This document shows, piece by piece, positions 4,503 to 8,216 of a DNA stretch of 8,216 bases. Source of the stretch: Phycisphaerae bacterium (GTDB lineage: Bacteria; Planctomycetota; Phycisphaerae; Tepidisphaerales; Tepidisphaeraceae). The DNA lies in assembly GCA_014380825.1 (NCBI GenBank), contig JACMJD010000421.1, forward strand, positions 1-8,216. The letters run 5' to 3'. Position numbers and translations under genes: made by a program. The notes below the pieces were generated by a model. It was not told where the DNA came from. It saw nothing but the letters and a program-made list of their open reading frames with translations, and did not search any database. Each line of letters begins with the position of its first letter. Position 1 is the stretch's first letter.

Positions 4503-6638
4503 ATGACCCGACTATCGCAACAAAAACTTCTGTTCGCAGCTTTTGGGGCGCTCGCGGTCTCCGCGTCGTCATCGCTGGTTCACGCGCAGCTTGTTCCTGC
4601 GGGCGCTGGCAAGCAGTGGGCCAGCACCTGGTCGACCGAGTTCAACAACGGCGCGGCCGATCTCACTGGCTGGTCGTACGATGTCGGCGCCAGCGGTTGG
4701 GGAAACAACGAACGGCAGAACTACACCGCCCCTGCCGGCTCACCGGCGCCGGCGAACAATCCGTTTGGCTTGCCCGGCCAGCAGACGACGCCCGCGGTTG
4801 GCGCGAACAACAACAACGTCTTCGTCAACACCGACGGAACCGGCATGGGCGCGCTCACGCTTCGCGCGATCGGCACGGGAGCGCTGCCGAACACCCAGTA
4901 CACCTCTGGCCGAATCAAAACCGGGCCGTCAACGAACTTCTTCAATCAGACGGGCGGCCTGTTCGAGTTTCGCGGGAAAATGCCTGCCGGCAGCGGCACC
5001 TGGCCGGCGCTGTGGCTGATGCCGAAAAATCACGAGTACGGCGGCTGGCCCACCAGCGGCGAGATGGATGTTTTTGAAGGCAAGGGCCAGGACACCGGCT
5101 GGGCATCAAGCGCATTTCACTCGGGCCCGAGCCCGGGACAGCTCAACACGCAGGCCAGGACCTTTGCCGAATCCGGCATGCGCCCCGCGGGCTTCACCAC
5201 CACTGCCTGGCATACGTACGGCTTGAAATGGGATCTCTCGACGTCGCCTGGCAACATCACCGCGTACATCGACGGCGTCGCATATCACTCGCGGACCGGC
5301 GGCTGGACCGTCCCCAACGGGCAAGGCGCCAACGCGCCGTTCGACAAGGCGTTCTACATCATAATGAACCTCGCGGTCGGCGGAAACTTCGTCGGCGGAT
5401 TGCACCCGGGTCCCGGCACGTATGACATGCAGGTCGATTGGGTTCGCGCTTACTCCTCGATCAACAGCACCGCCACTCCGAGCTGGAAGAACGACGCCAG
5501 CGGATTGTGGAGCGATCGCAACGCGTGGGTGAACGCGGTCGTGCCGAACTTCAACGGCGCAACCGCGCTGCTCGGCAGTGCGATCGGGCAGGCGCGAACC
5601 GTCACCGTCGACACGTCGATGCTCGCCAGCACGCTCACGTTTGATAATGCCAACAGCTATTCCGTCGCCGGCACGCAAACGCTGACGCTCAGCGCCACCG
5701 GCGGCGCGCCCAACATCAACGTGCTGAATGGCAGCCACCTGATCAGCGCGCCGCTGGCGCTGCCGCAGAACACGAACGCGACGATCACGCCGCTCGCATC
5801 CACGCTGACGATCTCGAACTTCCGGCCCGCCGCGAGCATCGTGTTGAATAAGCTCGGCAACGGCACGTTAGCGGTGAACAACCTTCGTCTTGCCGGCGTG
5901 AGCACGGGGCCCGGCGTTATTCAGATTATTCAAAACGGAAGCGACACCGGCGCGAGCCGTATCGGCACGATCAACTTCGGCGGATCGCCGCCGGTTGGGA
6001 CGTTCGATCTAACCGACAACGATTTGATCGTCACCACCACGCCCAAGGCGACGCTGGCGAGCGCGATCGTCAGCGCCCGCAACGGCGGCGCGTGGGACGG
6101 CAACGGCCTGACTTCGTCGGCGGCGCGGAATAATCCGCTGCACACGACAACGCTTGGCGTGCTCAGCGGCGCGGAATACATCGCGCTGAACGGCGTCGGA
6201 TCGACGTTCGATTCCTTGTCGGTGGCCAGCACCGACACCCTGATCAAATACACGTACTACGGCGACACCGATTTCAGCGGCATCGTTGACTTCGACGACT
6301 ACAGCCGAATTGATAGTGGCTTCAACAGCAACAATACCGGTTGGATGAACGGCGATGTCGATGGAAACGGAATCGTCGACTTCGACGATTACTCCCTGGT
6401 CGACTTGGCGTTCAACACGCAAGGCGGCACGCTGCGGCAGGCGATCGACCTGGTGAACGGCGGGAATGTGCCGATCGACGACAGCCCCGGGTTGCAAGTG
6501 GTGCAACAGCACCTCGAACAGTTTGGTCAGAACTATGCGAACAGTTTTCTGGCAGCGGTGCCGGAGCCAGGTTCAGCTCTGGTATCGAGCGGGATGCTAT
6601 TAGCGGCGATCGCGCGACGCAGACGGCGACGCGATTAA
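4503..6638 (+). CDS. Secreted GH16 endo-glucanase-like enzyme with dockerin-like repeats and PEP-CTERM tail
   Basis: This is a 711-residue multidomain exported enzyme. Residues 1-28 are a signal peptide ending VHA/Q. Residues about 38-317 are a GH16 jelly-roll catalytic domain. It contains GWGNNERQNYT (65-75), GTWPALWLMPK (165-175), the active site E187-M-D189-V-F-E192 (nucleophile E187, acid/base E192 by family knowledge), AFYIIMNLAVGGNF (283-296) and VDWVRAY (311-317). ExDxxE plus these flanks is closest to bacterial laminarinases (endo-beta-1,3-glucanases); a galactanase specificity cannot be excluded. Residues 326-584 are a beta-rich module also found in the next gene. Residues 587-639 are two dockerin-like calcium-loop repeats, and 685-711 is a PEP-CTERM tail. 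It begins 7 bp after the upstream stop with only a weak ribosome site, which suggests translational coupling. It probably degrades a polysaccharide at the cell surface or in the matrix. Confidence 0.92.
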   Translation: MTRLSQQKLLFAAFGALAVSASSSLVHAQLVPAGAGKQWASTWSTEFNNGAADLTGWSYDVGASGWGNNERQNYTAPAGSPAPANNPFGLPGQQTTPAVGANNNNVFVNTDGTGMGALTLRAIGTGALPNTQYTSGRIKTGPSTNFFNQTGGLFEFRGKMPAGSGTWPALWLMPKNHEYGGWPTSGEMDVFEGKGQDTGWASSAFHSGPSPGQLNTQARTFAESGMRPAGFTTTAWHTYGLKWDLSTSPGNITAYIDGVAYHSRTGGWTVPNGQGANAPFDKAFYIIMNLAVGGNFVGGLHPGPGTYDMQVDWVRAYSSINSTATPSWKNDASGLWSDRNAWVNAVVPNFNGATALLGSAIGQARTVTVDTSMLASTLTFDNANSYSVAGTQTLTLSATGGAPNINVLNGSHLISAPLALPQNTNATITPLASTLTISNFRPAASIVLNKLGNGTLAVNNLRLAGVSTGPGVIQIIQNGSDTGASRIGTINFGGSPPVGTFDLTDNDLIVTTTPKATLASAIVSARNGGAWDGNGLTSSAARNNPLHTTTLGVLSGAEYIALNGVGSTFDSLSVASTDTLIKYTYYGDTDFSGIVDFDDYSRIDSGFNSNNTGWMNGDVDGNGIVDFDDYSLVDLAFNTQGGTLRQAIDLVNGGNVPIDDSPGLQVVQQHLEQFGQNYANSFLAAVPEPGSALVSSGMLLAAIARRRRRRD
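5478..6254 (+). repeat. Beta-rich module, copy 1 (inside the GH16 gene)
   Basis: Residues 326-584 of the GH16 protein align along their length with residues 249-506 of the downstream protein. Shared blocks include W-x-N-W/A-W near the start, LxxDxANSYxxAGxxTL, GSHxISAPLxL, K-x-G-x-GTLAVNN, NGSxTGxSR, DLxDNDLIVT, ARNGGAW and TFDxxxVA. The KxGxGTLAVNN segment resembles autotransporter-associated beta-strand repeats, suggesting a beta-solenoid or stacked beta structure. In one 41-residue block I count 24 identities by hand. At DNA level a 17-bp run, GACAACGATTTGATCGT, is identical (6015-6031 and 7991-8007). Confidence 0.8.
6261..6419 (+). repeat. Tandem dockerin-like calcium-binding repeats in the GH16 protein
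   Basis: Two copies with a 30-residue period encode GDTDFSGIVDFDDYSRID (residues 587-604) and GDVDGNGIVDFDDYSLVD (617-634). Each has the D-x-D-x-[SN]-G-x-x-D-x-x-D spacing of an EF-hand-type loop as in type I dockerins, followed by a short helix ending in GFN or AFN. Such pairs bind cohesins in clostridial cellulosomes. In planctomycetes similar repeats are frequent on secreted proteins with no known scaffold, so the partner is unknown. No cohesin is visible in this window. Confidence 0.85.
6552..6635 (+). other. PEP-CTERM sorting signal at the C-terminus of the GH16 protein
   Basis: Residues 684-711 read A-A-V-P-E-P-G, then a short hydrophobic stretch (SALVSSGMLLAAIA), then six arginines and a final aspartate. 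This three-part layout (PEP motif, membrane segment, basic tail at the very end) is the PEP-CTERM signal that exosortase (EpsH/XrtA-type) systems recognise. It implies that the enzyme is held at the membrane and then processed for surface or matrix delivery. No exosortase gene is present in the window. Confidence 0.85.
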
Positions 6639-6697
6639 ACAAGACAAATTTGGGGGAGTGCTTCAGTGGGAAACGTGCAATCTAACGGAGGATTCGA

Positions 6698-8216
6698 ATG
6701 CGTAGAGGAATGAAGATGATCGCGACGGCTGCCGTCGCGACGGTTGTCGGGATCTCCGCCGCGAACGGCGCGATTCAGACGTACAGCAGTGCAACGATGG
6801 AAGGCGGCGTTGGCATCGACCACGCCGGCTTTGGATTTTTCCAATTTGATCCGGGCCAATGGGACACGGGTTTGGATGCGAACCCGCGCTTCGGCAACGG
6901 TCCGGGAGCGGGGGGGGGCGAGTTCTCGTTCTCCGGCTCCGACGGCGCGTTCCACCAGCAGACCAACACGGTTCTGGGACAAGGATTCAGCGGCAAGTCC
7001 ACCGATCACGCCGCGTTCTTCCTGATGGATTACAATCCCGCTCCGCCGGACCGTTCGTTCGGTTCGTTCTGGTTTGGCGGCGTGGGAAATGACCAGGGCG
7101 CGTATCCAAAACTAGGCGGCGTTGACGTCGCCGAGACCGCTGTTCTTATGTACGTCGACGTGATCGCACCTGTCGGCAAGCCGATGCGATTCGCCGTCGA
7201 AAGCGACTACAACGGCAACAACAACGGCCGACGCTACAACTTCACCGGCACCGGCACGTGGCAGACCGTTGGCGGCTTGATGTCCGCCTCCGAATCATAC
7301 GGCAACTTCAACAAGGCCGATCCGCAGCTCGGCGTGCTGGTTTCGTTCGGGCAGGGCAATGAGATCACCGTGGTCGACAACGGTAGCGATCCGACCTACA
7401 TGCCCAGCGTCACCGTCGACAATCTGACGATGACAGTCGCCCAGGCAAGCTGGACCGGCACGACCGGCGGCAACTGGGGTAACAACGCGAATTGGAACAT
7501 CCTTGCGCCGGATGGCGCGAACGCGACCGCGGTGTTCGGTCCGTCTGCCGCGGCGCAGAACATCAACATGGAGTTCGATCACTTCGTCGGCACGCTCCAA
7601 CTCGACAGCGCCAACTCCTACACGTTCGCTGGTGCTGGAACGCTGGCGTTGCGTGGCATCGCCTCTGGCACGTTCACCGGAAGCGCGGCCATCAACGCGG
7701 TGGCAGGCAGTCATACGATTTCCGCTCCGCTGGATCTGTACAGCAACACGACCGTGACAGTCGGACAGGCCGGTGCGACGGTGACGGCATCGAACCTGAA
7801 CCCGTCCACCATCGGCATCACTAAGGCCGGGCCGGGAACGCTGGCGGTGAATAACGTTCAGGCGACCTCGCTGACCGTAAACGCGGGCACCGTGAGCGTG
7901 ATCGCAAACGGATCGAATACCGGCACCAGCCGCGTGTCGACGCTCACGCTCGCCGGCGGGGCGACGCCGACCGCTTCGCTCGATCTGAAGGACAACGATT
8001 TGATCGTGACCAGCGGTACCTATGCCGCCATCACCAACGCGATTTCCAAGGCTCGTAACGGCGGCGCTTGGAACCAGCCCGGCCTGACCAGCAGCACCGC
8101 CGCCGCTGCCGTGCCGAAGAACAAGACGCTGGGCACGCTCACCGGCGCCGAATTCCACACGCCTCACGGCGCCGGCGCGACGTTCGACGGCTTCACCGTC
8201 GCGAACAGCGACGTGC
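6698..8216 (+). CDS. Secreted protein with jelly-roll-like N-terminus and shared beta-rich module; truncated by window edge
   Basis: The frame stays open from the ATG at 6698 to the window end (506 codons), so the gene is incomplete at its 3' end. A strong ribosome site, GGAGG at 6687-6691, precedes the ATG by 6 bp. Residues 1-24 are an export signal (basic start, AATAAVATVVGIS core, cleavage near ANG/A). Residues about 25-247 are an unrecognised beta-rich region ending in VTVDNLTMTV, which resembles the last strand of carbohydrate-binding jelly rolls; I see no catalytic motif. Residues 249-506 match the module behind the GH16 catalytic domain. That module leads straight into dockerin-like repeats and a PEP-CTERM tail there, so the same ending is predicted just past the edge. 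A run of nine G lies at 6910-6918. It is probably the fourth gene of the operon, 59 bp after the GH16 gene. A glycan-binding or structural role is inference. Confidence 0.82.
   Translation, partial: MRRGMKMIATAAVATVVGISAANGAIQTYSSATMEGGVGIDHAGFGFFQFDPGQWDTGLDANPRFGNGPGAGGGEFSFSGSDGAFHQQTNTVLGQGFSGKSTDHAAFFLMDYNPAPPDRSFGSFWFGGVGNDQGAYPKLGGVDVAETAVLMYVDVIAPVGKPMRFAVESDYNGNNNGRRYNFTGTGTWQTVGGLMSASESYGNFNKADPQLGVLVSFGQGNEITVVDNGSDPTYMPSVTVDNLTMTVAQASWTGTTGGNWGNNANWNILAPDGANATAVFGPSAAAQNINMEFDHFVGTLQLDSANSYTFAGAGTLALRGIASGTFTGSAAINAVAGSHTISAPLDLYSNTTVTVGQAGATVTASNLNPSTIGITKAGPGTLAVNNVQATSLTVNAGTVSVIANGSNTGTSRVSTLTLAGGATPTASLDLKDNDLIVTSGTYAAITNAISKARNGGAWNQPGLTSSTAAAAVPKNKTLGTLTGAEFHTPHGAGATFDGFTVANSDV
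6910..6918 (+). repeat. G9 homopolymer tract inside the secreted-protein gene
   Basis: Nine consecutive G bases encode part of an A-G-G-G segment (residues 71-74). Translation continues in the same frame on both sides: the signal peptide is upstream and the paralogous module downstream. The assembled length is therefore the in-frame one. Such tracts are prone to slippage during replication and to sequencing error. Confidence 0.7.
7442..8216 (+). repeat. Beta-rich module, copy 2 (inside the last gene)
   Basis: Residues 249-506 of the last protein are the counterpart of residues 326-584 of the GH16 protein. Order and spacing of the shared blocks are kept: S-W-T-G at the start, GTLQLDSANSYTFAG, GSHTISAPLDL, KAGPGTLAVNN, DLKDNDLIVT, KARNGGAW and GATFDGFTVA. 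The window ends at the residue matching position 579 of the GH16 protein, eight residues before its dockerin-like repeats begin. Confidence 0.8.

Noticed and set aside
4499..5077. TTG-start frame overlapping the start of the GH16 gene
   Set aside because: The frame at 4503 encodes a clean signal peptide and the GH16 domain; this one yields a basic, featureless sequence.
5106..5738. Minus-strand open frame of 210 codons opposite the GH16 gene
   Set aside because: It is antisense to the GH16 catalytic domain, low in complexity and without a ribosome site or known motif.
7295..8167. Long open frame on the minus strand (290 codons)
   Set aside because: It lies opposite the last secreted-protein gene, whose frame carries an export signal and the paralogous module. 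The antisense product is Arg- and Gly-rich with no recognisable domain, as expected from codon bias in GC-rich DNA.
5478..8216. Full autotransporter (type V) proteins, suggested by the beta-strand repeat similarity
   Set aside because: The GH16 protein ends in PEP-CTERM, with no 12-strand beta-barrel translocator.

Overview
The window reads as part of a polysaccharide-degradation locus from a planctomycete, most likely of the Phycisphaerae/Tepidisphaerales type. This is inferred from the combination of features, not from a database search. The features are a LacI-family regulator, a pseudopilin-like protein with a C-terminal H-Xn-DG motif, large secreted glycoside hydrolases, and a GH16 enzyme ending in two dockerin-like calcium-loop repeats plus a PEP-CTERM sorting tail. 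The DNA is GC-rich. All genes lie on the + strand, and no tRNA, rRNA, CRISPR array or insertion sequence was seen.

Layout. Positions 1-197 are a non-coding, relatively AT-rich leader with a plausible promoter and several repeated or palindromic elements that look like operators. Positions 198-1238 encode a LacI-family repressor. A 170-bp gap (1239-1408) holds a GC-rich hairpin and a perfect 10-bp direct repeat close to the next ribosome binding site. A tightly packed series follows: a prepilin-like protein (1409-2389), a secreted clan GH-A agarase-like hydrolase (2423-4495), a secreted GH16 beta-glucanase-like enzyme with surface-targeting modules (4503-6638), and a secreted protein that runs off the right edge (6698 to beyond 8216). 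Gaps are 33, 7 and 59 bp, so the four probably form one transcription unit.

How it may work together (inference). The LacI protein would sense a sugar released from the target glycan and control its own gene and perhaps the operon. The GH16 enzyme would cut the polymer, probably a beta-1,3-glucan or a galactan, and the GH-A enzyme would act on the same polymer or its oligosaccharides. The last protein has no catalytic site that I recognise. It carries a jelly-roll-like N-terminal region and a roughly 260-residue beta-rich module that is clearly paralogous to the module behind the GH16 catalytic domain. That shared module, joined in the GH16 protein to a dockerin-like pair and a PEP-CTERM tail, is the most interesting element here. 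It looks like a reusable display or anchoring cassette attached to different front-end domains.
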